Source: Diaporthe sp. PMI_573
Taxonomy: Eukaryota; Ascomycota; Sordariomycetes; Diaporthales; Diaporthaceae
Direction of reading: 5' to 3'
Length of the DNA: 64,000 nucleotides
NCBI GenBank assembly: GCA_021399435.1
Contig: JAJTUP010000128.1
Location: 62,001-126,000 of the forward strand
Under the pieces are notes generated by a model. That model ran no database searches and was not told the DNA's origin. It saw nothing but the letters and a program-made list of their open reading frames with translations. Below, piece after piece: positions 22,283-33,994 of the stretch. Position numbers and translations under genes: made by a program. Positions within the stretch are counted from its first letter, which is position 1. The number at the start of each line of letters is the position of its first letter.

Positions 22283-25200
22283 TCAAGACCACCTTCTCAA
22301 CGTCTCGACAGATCGGTGTTCCAACTTGTTCAATGCATCCCGTAAGGTCTGGGGTATACCAAGTGTAGTCCAGCTGTTCAAAGTCACCGGCCTAAGCATT
22401 CGAACGCCAGAAAGTGTTTTACATCTTGATAAAGAGACATAGGCAGTAACAGGGTCGATCTGATCGCTCGCAGCTCTGCGTGCTCTCAGGTCAACAATGA
22501 TCATCTCAAACGTCCTCCCTTGTGCCTTATAGTCTGTTAGAGCAAACGCTGGTGTGCAGGCAAGGCCACGCCGAACGCAGTTTCCTGTGAGGAATTTGAA
22601 ACGGTTTCGTGTTGGTTTCAGTGTGATTTTGTCTGCAGCTAGTAGAATCTGTCCTCCTGGCAGCCCGGGTATTTCGATGTCCTGTGTTTCTTGAGACCGG
22701 AGGAGGATAGCTGCTGGTGCCCCAAAGTGTATAATCGTGTCAGTTCCGAGCCGAAGTCCCGCATTTGGTTGATCCCCTGGGATGATGCCTTTGGCTTCAA
22801 ACTCTGTCCCATTCATGAGTTTCAGCCCGGGGTACTGGTTTTTATTCGTCAGAATTGGCATGCCATCTGTGTAGAAAAAGATCCCGGGTATGTCTGTCCA
22901 GCTATTATCTCCAAAGGATATGGTCGCTGCCTTTTGTGACTGGTTTGTGTCGGCCCAGTTGTGATCTGAGATAAAGATCCGGACTGGTTGGTTTCGGGCC
23001 CTGGCAAATCCAATGACCGCATCCATATTCAGCCGCCATCTTGTGGTGTTGGTCGGTGTGATTGCTCGAAACTCCTCCCAGTTAATCTGCCCTTCTGTAG
23101 TGATGACTTTGTCGTTCAGCTTGCGCTGGTACTTCTCGGTAGGGTTGCCATCGCGTAGTTCCTGCAACATTTCGCGTAGCTCTGGGACCGTGGCCCTCAT
23201 TTGTTCGTTTAGAATAACCACGTCACTGAATTTGTCGAATAGTTGAAACCCCGCTAGCTGTTCTGCTGCGGTCGTGATGTTTCGAGGTGTGGTGTTTATT
23301 TCCTCGTCGTCACTATCCATGACAGAGGAGGTTACCGCTGTTCTCTTTTTGGCTGGAAATATCACGGATGTGGCGCTGACAGGTGGAAACTGCGCAAAGT
23401 CGCCGAGCACTATCACGATAGGCGTACGTCCAAAGTAAGCATCTTTGGCGTCGTGATAGCCCCTTAGGTAATTCAACCTCTTGCTGATCTTGTTGAATAG
23501 CTGCCCGGATATCATGCTGATTTCGTCGAGTACCAGCATTTTAGTTCCCTTCCATTTGTTCATCAGGAGTTTTTCAGCCTTCTGTGAGCAATATCCCTTC
23601 AAGCTGAGACCAATAGCCGAATGGATTGTCCTCCCGTTGATGTTGGCAGCTGCGGATCCGGTGCTAGCTGTTATGCAGAGTGAGTGGTGGTCGTCCATTA
23701 CCTGAAATAACGTTTCGATAGCTTGGATGAGCCAACTCTTCCCGACGCCGCCACTGCCACCAACATATAGGAGAAGTTGGTTGTTTTCACTTTCTTGTGT
23801 GTTTTGACTTTCCATTGACTGTAGGTGGTGTGCCACCTTCCTCATCACCAGTGATTGCCGGCTATTGAGGTTTCTAGTAGCGCTGATCTCGTTGGCAGCG
23901 GCAGTCCACGACACCCCGTTTGAATATCGGACCTGCATAGAAGGTTGGGTTTGGCGGCTCAAGTATCCTGTGACATTGTTACTAGTTTTCCATTGAAGAA
24001 TAACTGGATCTATGACTTACCTGCTGCATCATATCGAGCATCAGGGTTTGGGATTCCATCCAACTGCATTTCTAGGTCAGCACTCCCGGCTCCGAATTGA
24101 GATTCGAGTATGTTGTGGTTGGCAATGTGTTGAGTTTTCAAGAGACCGTTTGTATCGGTCCACGTTAGGCCGCAGTTTGACGGATCAGCGTTGGTCTCCC
24201 ATCTGTAGTGCTGGTCACTTGTGTATATCATCTCAGTAAGTTCATCATGTAAGTCTTGGAGGAAGGTGAGCCCTGCTTCATTCTTAGTTTCCGTTTGCAA
24301 GACGTTGTGCAATATTACCAGTTGTTCAGCCTCTGAGGCAGGTATCCCTTCTACTTCGTCCTCGTCATCTGGGCGTTGGTAGTCGTTTGCCACGTGGTCT
24401 GCTTGTGCACACTTATCTGCCCACGCCTCTGCGTCCACCCGTGCATCCTCAGCTGATCGCCGAATCAAGCTACAGTTCTCAACGTGAAAGAGAAGTCTGT
24501 CCTCTAGGTTTTCCTTTTGGAGCGACCAAACGTCGTTGAGATCGTCAGTGTCGTTATCTAGGAATCTTTCCCAGGGTATGAAAAGACCAAGATGCTGGAC
24601 TTCGGCCCGAGCGGGTAAGTCCATATCATCGCTTTTGAATCGGGTGTCGATATATCCGGACAGGCATGGAATAGCTTGGAAAGCTGTTTGCGTCTCTTGT
24701 ATCCATTGTGAGGATAGGCCACTTTCTATAGGAAACGGTACAAGGCTTGGTGATGAGAATTGCGTGTTGTTTGTGACTCGCTTGAATGACACCAATGTCA
24801 TGTAGTCATATAGACACAATGTATGGTAGACTGGACCTCGATGTGGGTAGGCAAGCAGGTGGTTGATTTTGACACCTCTCTGCGTTATGGTAACATCCTC
24901 GTCCAACTTCAGAAGGGGGTTCTGCCTCAATGCTATTTCACGGCCATGTGGCCAATGTTTGAGAACTGTGGTATACAAGCATTGCATAGAAACAGTTGGC
25001 CACGAGGAGTTGGTCGTCGGCATTGGTGTTATAAACGAGTCGAACCCGAGCAAGTATGAAGCAACCTCGACTGATGACAGTTCTTGTTCTGTATGTATGC
25101 GGTTGGCTGTACGCATGAGGAATTGTCTTGCTCTATCGGCATAGCCATAATCACTTCGTGTTGTATCATTGTTTCTTTGCTCTTGCTCAGTCTCTTGAAG

Positions 25201-26664
25201 TTGTCGGACTTGCGCCGCATAAGCAAGACGCTTCCACATTGGTAGGTCGAACTTGGTGGAGTAGTTGGTCATGTAATACATTGACGAGATGCTTCTTGCT
25301 TTAGTGTACATAAAAGATATGTCGTGATTGTGTCGAAAGGCTGAGGCCAATGCTCTATTGTACGTGACAACACGGTCGTGGTTTCGTTTGAGCCTGAGTA
25401 TGCAATCGTCCCCAATGTTGGTCTTGTCCTCTTTGGTCCAAGGAGCACCGAAGCGGCAGTGGGTTGTCTTGTACTTGTAGCAGGTCGGTGTGTGACGATG
25501 GCGTTGTGAAGTATATGCGATGCGGTTGGAATCTCTGACTAGTCCTTCCCACGCTATATGAGGGTCTGTCCTTGTTAGATCATCTAGAGGAGTATGGGCA
25601 TCAGGCTTTTCTGTTATAGCCCGTACTGCATCCTCCTCGTCCAAGACCTGACAGAATACAGTGTCAGCCCAATACTCGATCTGTCGTTTAAGGGTCTCCC
25701 TCAAGTTTATGGTCTCCGGGTCGGACTGCTCCTGGGCGAACATCTCGGATATTTGTGGAAGCTGTAGATTCCCATTCAACCAGATCATGCCGTGAAGGTG
25801 AAGCATGCCGCGTTCGTTAGTCTCGACTGCACCAACGTAGTGGCTCACCTTACCCAGGCTCGAGGGTTTGCCGACTTGAATAAAGTGCTGGAAAAAAACG
25901 CTGATTTCGTGATGAAAGAACAGGGCTGCGCTGACGGGATCCTCAATGCTGAATCTTATCCTGCTGTAATTGTCTTCGAGGTTTTGGAACAAGTCTCTGA
26001 TATCCTCTGGCAAGGCTGACTGGCATACACTCAGCCACTTCTTGATCGGACTGGTAAGGTCATTCGGATTGATCGTGAACCAAAGGACCGGAAGGCCGAA
26101 ATGTATGATAGAGCTCTGGATCTTCTTCCGCATTTGTAGTCGCGCCTCTGCAGATAGAGGGAATGAGTATCCGAATGATGATAGCTGCCTCATGAGCTCC
26201 TCGACATCCTTATCCTTTGTCTGCTTCGTGCTCTCCATCTCTTGGGCAGCGTTCTTCAATCGTTCTGGTGTAAGGGACTGCCACCGGCTCTTGAAGTGAT
26301 GGAACGAGGTTTTGGTTATTCGTTGCATGCTTACTCGTCTGTTGTTCGATTTGACAAGTGTGTTGAAGATGAGGAACTGAAAGAAAGGATGACGAGAGAA
26401 ACGGCCACCATGACGAAGCAGACAAATCTTTGCCCAGTACCGTAGAGTAAACCCGTCTTTGGAATGACAGTCATCCTTAGAATTATCCTCATCTCGAGTT
26501 CTTAAGTCGGGTAACTTTCTAACCCTTGCGGCGCCAACACCGTATGGGAAAAGGGTTGGGAATGTCTTGGGCCAGAATTGGGGGTCGTTGGTATCTGCAA
26601 ATTCGTTTCCGCGGCGGATGTGTATATACGGAGTTGCTGAGGCGGAGTAACGTACCCGCACCAC
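22283..26664 (-). CDS. Helitron 2 RepHel, 5'-truncated
   Basis: Two exons (about 26664-24021 and 23967-22283) join across a 53-nt intron (GTAAGT...CACAG), leaving about 1442 aa of a Helitron transposase. The Rep exon has the HUH motif in GMLHLHGMIWLNG and the tyrosine motif in YYMTNYSTK. The helicase exon has Walker A VGGSGGVGKSWL, Walker B MLVLDEISMISG, and TPAFALTDYKAQGRTF and YVSLSRCKTL near the end. The frame has no internal stop. At the 5' end it has no ATG: it runs straight into a Fot-type terminal repeat at about 26654, and the zinc-like N-terminal third present in Helitrons 1 and 3 is missing. The copy is therefore probably non-autonomous although its catalytic domains are intact. It belongs to the same subfamily as Helitron 3. 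Confidence 0.87.
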
Positions 26665-26795
26665 ATTCGGCCCACCCCCTGATTCGGCCCACCGTCACCA
26701 GTCACGAATGCCAATATTCCCAACTCAATTTCCCACCACAACGATGCAGGAACCCTCTTCCGTTGGTGTTTCCAGTGTTGCTAATAGTATGGCAA
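26654..26795 (-). mobile_element. Fot/pogo-type 3'-end fragment
   Basis: On the minus strand a coding tail ends GSCIVVVGN then stop, followed by a terminal repeat finishing at TAACGT (26650-26656 on the plus strand). The same tail and terminal repeat occur at 33995-34225 and 43819-44181. Only the last 30 or so codons' worth of the transposase remain. Its TA end abuts the Rep frame of Helitron 2, consistent with an insertion at a TA in that gene. Confidence 0.6.
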
Positions 26796-26840
26796 TAAAG
26801 TAGTATATTGTAATATAACCCATATGATATGGACTTTCTC

Positions 26841-26913
26841 ATATTGTGACAATATGATATGAAGAATTTGATATTGTGACAATATAATATGATGATATCC
26901 ATATTGGCAATAT
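26841..26913. repeat. Three palindromes at exact 30-bp spacing
   Basis: ATATTGTGACAATAT starts at 26841 and again at 26871; ATATTGGCAATAT starts at 26901. Each is a perfect palindrome around a central base, in very AT-rich DNA just left of the hAT element. Confidence 0.85.
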
Positions 26914-27245
26914 ATTATTTATATTGGGTTGTCAGTCCTGGGGCGAAACTGCCTTTTGACAGTAGCGGGCAGGCCTTACCCTATACCAGCAATAGGGATA
27001 CTGGGCACTTTATTGGCTAGCATTCACCTCAACACACGTCTTTATTGACAATCAGACCTAACACGCGACCACGCGTTTCTTCCACGCGTCAGGGGAGGTA
27101 GAAGAGGTACGATTGGTACGGACCATGTTGGGCCGGGCCTACCGGTGGTTGCCTGCCGACATTGGCCATGGTCCATTGTCACCTCTGCCCATTTTCTTTA
27201 TCACTGTCGAGCCTACTGTACTAACCGTACCGCCATGCCTCAACA

Positions 27246-29344
27246 ATGCCTCCCTTTTGGCCAATGGTCGCAACGAAGAGAGTCAATTTCAGTCGACGTT
27301 TCGGAGTTTTTTCCAGCCGGCAGTTGAATGACCTAGATCAGAGCCAAACGCCCAAATGCCAGTCATCTCGACCTCGCACAGCCTCCACAACCTCCTCCAC
27401 CAAACCCAGAACGTCATGGGTCTTCTCTCATATGCCAGACGAGGAGATGGAGACGAGATACTACAATCCGCGGACCGGAAAAGAAGAGTGGCGTTGCAAA
27501 CATTGTGACAGAGCATATGCCTGTTCTGGGGGTACTGCGGCTCCTGCAAAACATCTTATGGACCCTCCTCCTGACGGCCACGGTCTGCCAAAAGGAGCCC
27601 TGCGAACAGCTAAAGTGACAACGATACGAACGATCCTCGAACAAGCTCGTGCTGCAGCAGAAGAAAATCCCCGCAAACGCCGTCGGCTCAACGATCAACC
27701 CGGAGATTCGATCGACCCTGACCAGCTCGAAGTGTTGTACGTGAGGTTTATTACGGCCTGCTCTCTCCCATTTCAGCTTGTAAAATGCCCAGAGTTCCGG
27801 GCACTCTTGGCCTACATCAATAACGATATCGATACTTGGCTTCCAGATGCACACGAGACCATTAGGAAATGGATCATGCGGCAGTATAAAGACCAGAAGG
27901 ACAAGGTCAAGCAGCGCATACAGTCGGCGAAGTCAAGAATTCACATCAGCTGCGACCTTTGGACTTCTCCCAACTCTTTGGCCATCTTAGGCGTAGTCGG
28001 CCACTATGTCACGGAAGACGGCCAGCTGGAACACCATATTTTGGCGTTAAAAGACATCAACAGTGAGCACAACGGTTCTCACCTCGCGGCGGCGATTTTG
28101 GAAGTGGTTGACGGATGGGGCTTTGCTTCAAAACTCGGATATTTCGTGATAGACAATGCTGGCAATAACGACACAATGATGAGATCCCTTTCGCTTGGTC
28201 AGTACAACTCACCGTTTCTACTGACTGGTTCTAACATCCCACAGGCCTCCTTCGCCGATATAACATCCGATACGATCCCAAAGTTCACCGACTCCGCTGC
28301 CAAGGTCATATCATCAATCTCGCCGCTAAAGCCTTCCTCTTCGTTACCAACAATGAGAAGCTCGAACGCGACGATCCAGGTCTGTATAATGTGACACTAA
28401 AGCATATTGAAGCGTGGCGGAAGAAGGGACCTCTTGGCAAGCTTCACAACTTCGTCGTTTACATCCAACGGAATGTTCAGCGCAGCCATAACCGTAAGCT
28501 TGCGCGAGACAACGACACAAGGTGGAGCTCGTGGTATGCCATGTTGAGAGCGGCCTTGAATCTTAGAGACGCAATTGACGGCTATTTCAACAAATGGATG
28601 GAAGCAGACTGCGCTGGAGACGAGCTCTCTTCAGAGGACTGGACCATCTTGGAGAAGATCAAGTCCTTCTTAGAGAAGCTGAAGATGACGACTAAGGCTC
28701 TCGAATCATCGTTTGCAACACTCGACAATGTCCTCCTGGCTATGGACTTCGTATTGGCACAATTCGAAGCCGGCAAGGAGGCAAATGTCGACGATCCGGT
28801 GATGGCACCGATGTATAACTCGGGCTGGGCGAAGATGGACAAGTATTACCGCCTTACTGATGAATCACCTGCCTACGTTGCAGCTATCGTGCTCCACCCT
28901 TCGCATAAATGGCACTACATCCAGGAGAACTGGAAAAAGGAGTGGGTTGAGTCGTCGAAGGAGTTGCTTGAGGCGCTGTGGAACGAATATAAGCCTGTGG
29001 AATCACCTCTTCCACTCTGCGAGGTCCCATCGGCGACCACGAACGAGTTCTTGAATTGGCGGAACAAGCACCTGCAGCCGTCACTCATCACGGACGAATA
29101 CGAGCGTTATTGCAAGTCTGAACGGGTTTATGGTTTTACGAGCGCCCTTGCATGGTGGCTAGAGGAGACGCAGCAGAAAAACTACCCGAGCCTGAGCAAG
29201 ATGGCCGTGGATATATTGTCAATTCCTGCAATGTCTGCGGAGCCCGAACGACTCTTCTCTGGGGCAAAGATAACGATTACAGACCGTCGAAATCGACTTG
29301 GGAGTGATGTGATTGAAGCATTGGAGTCTGTATTCTTTCTCTGA
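27246..29344 (+). CDS. hAT transposase, nearly intact, 3'-truncated
   Basis: Two exons (27246-28197 and 28245-29344; 47-nt intron with TTCTAAC branch and CACAG acceptor) give 683 aa. The order is: BED zinc finger (EEWRCKHCDRAYACSGG...KHL) at about residues 75-115, the DDE core starting CDLWTSPNSLAILGVVGHYV, a long helical insertion, and the C-terminal dimerisation domain (YPSLSKMAVDILSIPAMSAE, ERLFSGAKITITDRRNRLG). The frame is clean. The usual end (family ALECLKSWL) is missing: after VIEALES the protein reads VFFL and stops, and the following DNA belongs to another locus. The element's right terminus is therefore lost. A possible left terminus, CAGTCCTGGGGCGAAAC, lies near 26931. The start ATG at 27246 is the first in frame. 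Confidence 0.85.
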
Positions 29345-29662
29345 TTCCTCAGCCTTGTTTGTTCTGGATTTTGTTCGCTCAACGTTGTCAGCTTCCAAGA
29401 TAATAAGTTTGGCGTCAACTCTGAAATAATATCGTGTCAGTGCGGTGACGAGTTTCGAGTGAGTTAAGACGCCAGCGTATCCATGGGAAGTCTGAGTTCG
29501 AAGCATAAACATGTCGCCGAGTATCTTGAGTTCAACAGGCACAGTATGAGTCCCATCTTCCGGGTCGAAAGAAGATATAGGCGTCGTTATAAGCTGTAGG
29601 AGTGTGACTTTGTCAGATACGCCGGCATGTTTAAAAAGACCTGACTTACAACACCGAAACAA
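29345..29662 (-). pseudogene. Unrecognised exon-like frame cut by the hAT junction
   Basis: Reading minus, an acceptor (CTCCTACAG) opens a frame starting LITTPISSFDPEDGTHTVPV that stays coding-like down to about 29340, where hAT sequence begins. Upstream, GTAAGT at about 29650 is a good donor just after the TPR gene. The TPR frame has a TAG a few codons before that donor, so the two would join only if the TAG is a recent lesion. I cannot name the domain. Confidence 0.35.
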
Positions 29663-30103
29663 CTATCGAAGGGAGCCCTCCAAGTTGAGCATGGATGTTC
29701 TTGAGATATCCCTCCTTGTGTTTTGGATAGATAGGCAAGGATGTCTTGCGTTTTCAGTATGTGTTCTTGTGAGAGATATTAAGACCTCCAGGAACAATTT
29801 TTGGGCCTTATCCAGGTCGCCAAGCATTGCCCAGGTCCATGCTAGATTGCTCTTACAGATTAACGTGTGAGGATGATCTTGCCGCTGCATCTTCTGCAAT
29901 GTAGAATGGAGTAAGTTTTTTGCCTTAGCGTACTCCTTCTTCTTATGGTAAATCGAGCCAACATTGTTCTCAATCGAGAGTCTGTCATGTTCTTTGGGAT
30001 CTAGGAGTGTGAGGATCTCATGGAAAACTTGCTCTGCTTCATCGTATCGCCCCCTTCTAAAGAGCTTTATTCCAAGCTGGTTATTGTTGTCAAAGGGATT
30101 CAT
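29663..30103 (-). CDS. TPR protein (kinesin-light-chain-like repeats)
   Basis: The 146-aa frame starts MNPFDNNNQLGIKLFRRGRY and contains about two and a half TPR units of the kinesin-light-chain or NB-ARC-associated type: GRYDEAEQVFHEILTLLDP, KEYAKAKNLLHSTLQKM, and LGDLDKAQKLFLEVLISL. Such arrays mediate protein contacts and in fungi often form the C-terminal part of NLR-like proteins. No nucleotide-binding domain precedes it here; upstream sequence is AT-rich and noncoding. It is probably the remains of a larger gene whose distal part was lost at the hAT junction. Confidence 0.6.
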   Translation of the reverse strand: MNPFDNNNQLGIKLFRRGRYDEAEQVFHEILTLLDPKEHDRLSIENNVGSIYHKKKEYAKAKNLLHSTLQKMQRQDHPHTLICKSNLAWTWAMLGDLDKAQKLFLEVLISLTRTHTENARHPCLSIQNTRRDISRTSMLNLEGSLR

Positions 30104-30628
30104 GTTACTTCAGATAAGTAAAATAATTAGGAAATGTTTTGCACGATGTTTGAAGATAGGATATGGCCGATATAAATTTGTGGATTGTTCTGCATTTATA
30201 TTGAGATAAGCATTTAGCTAAGAAGCAAGTAGCTTTTAAATATTATAATTATTAAACTTTAATATAAGGATATATAAACATGCTTCAGAGTATAAGTAGC
30301 CCAAGTTTCAATAAAATTCCTTCTAATTCTTAAGTTTAATTCTTTAATCAGGTCTTCTATATAATTCCAGAAGCAGAACACAAGCCACTGCAGGATATCA
30401 ACGGGATATTGCTGAGTAAGGAGGAAAAGGACTCGTGCTGACAATCATTTACTCTGCCCCGCCCACGGTGCTGCGTAGGTGTTCTCTCGCGAACATATTT
30501 AGCGGCCTTACCAGAGTGCACAAAAGATTTCACAACCCGAAAAGAGAAAGCAGAAGAAAAAAGAGAGAAGTCGAAAAAAAGGAAAAAAGGAAAAGATTTG
30601 AAATAAAACATATGCAATAGTGCACAGG
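30104..30628. other. AT-rich and purine-rich noncoding stretch
   Basis: No gene. A purine tract of A and G runs lies at about 30537-30600, immediately before the LINE remnant. Confidence 0.4.
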
Positions 30629-30740
30629 AAAGGCTAGGTTGAACGAGTATCTCTATCAGATCAGAGCGGCACCGACAGATCAGCGACTGCGGATGTGCGA
30701 AGGAGACGGTAGAGCACTTCCTCTTCCGATCCAAAACTAC
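30629..30740 (+). mobile_element. LINE (Tad-like) C-terminal remnant
   Basis: ARLNEYLYQIRAAPTDQ is followed, after a one-base frame change, by SDCGCAKETVEHFLFR. This is the conserved tail beyond the RNase H domain of fungal non-LTR retrotransposons (family pattern ARLNxYLxxI...C.CG...ETVEHFLF.C). Only about 35 codons remain. No poly-A tail or target duplication could be placed. Confidence 0.6.
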
Positions 30741-31758
30741 CTGTTTGCCCAGTGAGCACCTTTTCACCCCATTCCCTCTGTACATATAACTTCAAAGGGT
30801 TTTGTATCTACGTATTTTCTTATTGAAAATATAGTACTGCAGAATGTCGCAGGGCTATCCTCATGAGGTCTTGACAGCATCAAAGTATCTCGAGGACATG
30901 GCGAAGCGAGCAGCTTTTGAAAATTTCAACGAATTGCAGATGAACGGTTTTCTGGAGCAGGTGAAATCGGGTCTAGCCTAGAAACATTCTGAGATGCAAA
31001 TTAGAGGCGAGTTCGACATAATGGCGTTAGAACCTACTGAGTGAAGAAGGTACTTTGAGCTGGATAATTCCGGAATGAACGAGTGCACAGTGATCATGCT
31101 CTTGTAGAATCATTTGGGCCATGCAGTCCAGGAAATGTTCCACTGAGGTGAACGAGAAGTAGGTGATGTGCTAGTACTTATGGTGAAGACAGCAGTGTTG
31201 TATTTACTTTAAGGAAGCGGGGGCTAAACTAATTGGGTTAGGAGTGTGCTAAGGCGGGTGAAAGGAGGAGAATTCTAGAGAAGCAGCTGTAGGAGATTTG
31301 ACGGCTTGCGTACTTGGTTGTACGAGGGAACTCGCCACAGACTATACAGTACGTGTAGATCCGGTATTGCTCCTAGGCGAGAGCTCTTTTTCCTGACGGG
31401 GTGTGATTGCTCTTTCCATATCTTTCATGGTATGCGGCGCGGAGTTTTGGCAGTCTACAATATGTTCTTGACACCAGGGGCTGCTGTCATGAATTTGAAT
31501 CGTTTATCGAATCACCTCATCTGTGCTGCAATCAGCCCTCTGAGTATCTTGCTCTCCATGATGGCTTATTTGCTCCTAATCACTCTTATAATGGCCTCGT
31601 CGAGGAATACCAGGCCCGAGAAATATGAGGATGAAAGGAACGACGCTGACCGAAGCTTCTACCAACTCAAGCAGCAGACAAGAAACTTAATCTATCTGGT
31701 GTACAGGATGACCATGGGCCGACAACCTCCGCCCAAACTGGACTGATACTGTGGTATT
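30741..31758. other. Unassigned stretch
   Basis: A 45-codon frame starting MSQGYPHEVLTASKYLEDMA (30844) and a 146-codon frame (31306-31746) are open, but neither shows a domain or splice partner. I make no gene call. Confidence 0.35.
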
Positions 31759-32004
31759 CTAGTGGCGCTTCGGTTCCTGGGCGCCGGCACCAGCAGATAA
31801 ACAGGCCCTATTGATCTGCTTATAGCATGGGTCCATGACAAAAATAAGTCGATGCTCGGATTCACTCATGAATATCTTGTCATGGGCTGCCTCAAAGGCA
31901 ACAAAGAACTCAGACTTGGTCATGTGGCTTGAACGCGACGCCGGCGTTGGTCGTTGGGTTGTATATATAGAAAGCATGGTGTCCCACAGGCGAAATGTAG
32001 GCAA
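31759..32004 (-). mobile_element. Possible Fot/pogo transposase fragment
   Basis: The segment SSHMTKSEFFVAFEAAHDKIF resembles the pogo/Fot pattern NHITKxEFLxAFxxAF that precedes the conserved FRGAGLVPFDP segment. The next motif is absent, so the fragment is short and decayed. Confidence 0.4.
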
Positions 32005-32447
32005 GTGAGGTAATTCGAATGTTATTATTGGAAGCTCAGAACAGAATTCTTAAATCCTTCTTACAGAAACCACAAAAGTGAACATTTGCGGTGCTTCGAA
32101 ATCAAATGTATTTTGGTGGCAGAGGTTGGTTCTATTCCGCATTCTATTGCCCCCCACCCCCTTCCCCCTTTAATTTTTCAAACTTTATAAACTTATTTAA
32201 GGTTAGTCGTTGACGAGCCTTGTACATATAAATCCACTCCCTTCCACCTTATGCTCAGCCGAATGTGATCAAAGTACGGACCAAGATTCTCAAGAAATGG
32301 AAATTGAATTTCACATTATTGCCGGATGATAAAATTCGTATACTGTACCGACCTACCTATACCGACCTACCTATATAGACCCAAGTCACCATCAGCTTAA
32401 CACACACATACACACACGTATATATCCTTCCATGACACTTTCAAAGC

Positions 32448-32726
32448 ATGGGTCTTTCCACTTTTGTTTCAAGGAAATCGACAACATACCACACGACTAA
32501 GAACAGCAACTTATCAACCACGATAGTCTTGATCATTATCGGGTCAATCTTTTTAATTGCAATTGCCACGGGTATAATAAAACAAATATACTTGTATAGA
32601 CTGAACAAGAATAGCCAACATAACGGCAAGTCCCAGGTCCCAGCCCCGGGCCATAATATTTTGAACAAATCCTTACCAGCGACCCCTGAGCCGTCCTATA
32701 GTGGAAATTTAAATCCGCGTGGATAA
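32448..32726 (+). CDS. Small single-pass membrane protein (hypothetical)
   Basis: The 92-aa frame begins MGLSTFVSRKSTTYHTTKNS, has one strong hydrophobic segment at residues about 25-45 (TIVLIIIGSIFLIAIATGII) and a polar C-terminal tail of about 45 residues. No signal cleavage site is obvious. CA-rich and TA-rich sequence lies just upstream. No family is recognised; an orphan gene or chance frame are both possible. Confidence 0.4.
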   Translation: MGLSTFVSRKSTTYHTTKNSNLSTTIVLIIIGSIFLIAIATGIIKQIYLYRLNKNSQHNGKSQVPAPGHNILNKSLPATPEPSYSGNLNPRG

Positions 32727-32840
32727 GGGGGTAATGCATCGTTGTTGCTTCTTTGTATACCCGGATACCCCTGGTGGTCATTAGCTGCTTTATCGGTGGG
32801 GCTTCTAACGCCATCCTTGATTAAGGCCATGTGCTTGCTC

Positions 32841-33065
32841 ATGATTACGAACAACAGCCGTTGCGGGCACAACACATACTGTTATGATCCATGCATAGGG
32901 AGCACTCACCATCACTGCCCTTGCAGTTGGACAGAGATACAAGCACGCAATGAGAACTGCTCGGCCTGTGCCCATTGGGCTGAGTTGGCACTGCGAAACG
33001 GGGAGGAACGGATCGCGTGGGCTTACAAGATGCAGAAGAAGTACGAAAAGCGGTCCTTTCAGTGA
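32841..33065 (+). CDS. Small Cys/His-rich protein (hypothetical)
   Basis: From the ATG at 32841 the frame encodes 74 aa, MITNNSRCGHNTYCYDPCIG, then HHHCPCSWTE and NCSACAHWAE, and a basic helix ending KMQKKYEKRSFQ. Eight cysteines and several histidines in 50 residues suggest zinc binding rather than secretion, since no signal peptide precedes them. It follows the small membrane-protein ORF by 114 bp on the same strand. The family is not recognised. Confidence 0.45.
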   Translation: MITNNSRCGHNTYCYDPCIGSTHHHCPCSWTEIQARNENCSACAHWAELALRNGEERIAWAYKMQKKYEKRSFQ

Positions 33066-33994
33066 GCGGGCCCTGTGGGCCAGCTGAGGGAATAGGAGCC
33101 TCAGGCATCCAGACTCGATGGGCTATATATGGCGCGAGTCTAGCAATTGTATCCAGGGAGGATCCTGGAACCTCAAGGATCCCTTAGACCCCCTTAGAGA
33201 TTATCGTTAAAATACAAGCCCTACACACACACACTAGCCTGGATCTGCAGATTGATCTGGTCCGAAAAGACACCCTGCACCTTGTGAGGGAGATCCTCGT
33301 TCAACTGTTGTGGGTTAGCATACATTTTAGAAAAGTTGTGTAGGAAGGAACAGGATGGAAGGAGAGATAGTTGAAATCCATTTTGTTCAAGGGCAGTACG
33401 TCACCGTGCAGCCGGATACACCCGGCAACCGGATACGTCACAACCTCCTCTATCCTCCGACCCCCTTAACTTCAGTCAACCACAACTCCACGAAAAAGTG
33501 ACTCTACTCAAGTTACACAACAAGATGACTGCTAATTTGAACAGCTGCACCGTTCGATCACCGGCTACAGGAGCGACGAACTGCTGCAGAATTGCTATGT
33601 TCCATTGCAGTTAGACTCATCGACAAAGATACGTAGATGGTTGCGAAGGTCTTTCTCCGACATGTGTCCAAGCTTTTATCTCTCAGGGCCAGGAGAGTGT
33701 TGGCCTGAACTCCACGCAGCACGGCGACATCATCTGTGTTCCCTGGAATCAGAAAACAGGAGCACTCTCAGGAAATAGCTCGGCGTACAGACCTGACATA
33801 TCACCCACGGCTGCGGCTTGTACACAGGCTTCTAATTGGGACTGGCCGATATCATCCCGTGTTCCCAGTACAGATATTTGTCATGTCAGAATTCAGTCTG
33901 CTCACAAGAGGTGAAAATGGCTCCATCGACAGTCCAACTATGATACTTTGGCCGGGGGAGAGGGTGTGGATTTGGGCCATTTGATCAATCCATG
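33066..33994. other. Unassigned stretch
   Basis: No supported gene; short frames only. Confidence 0.35.
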
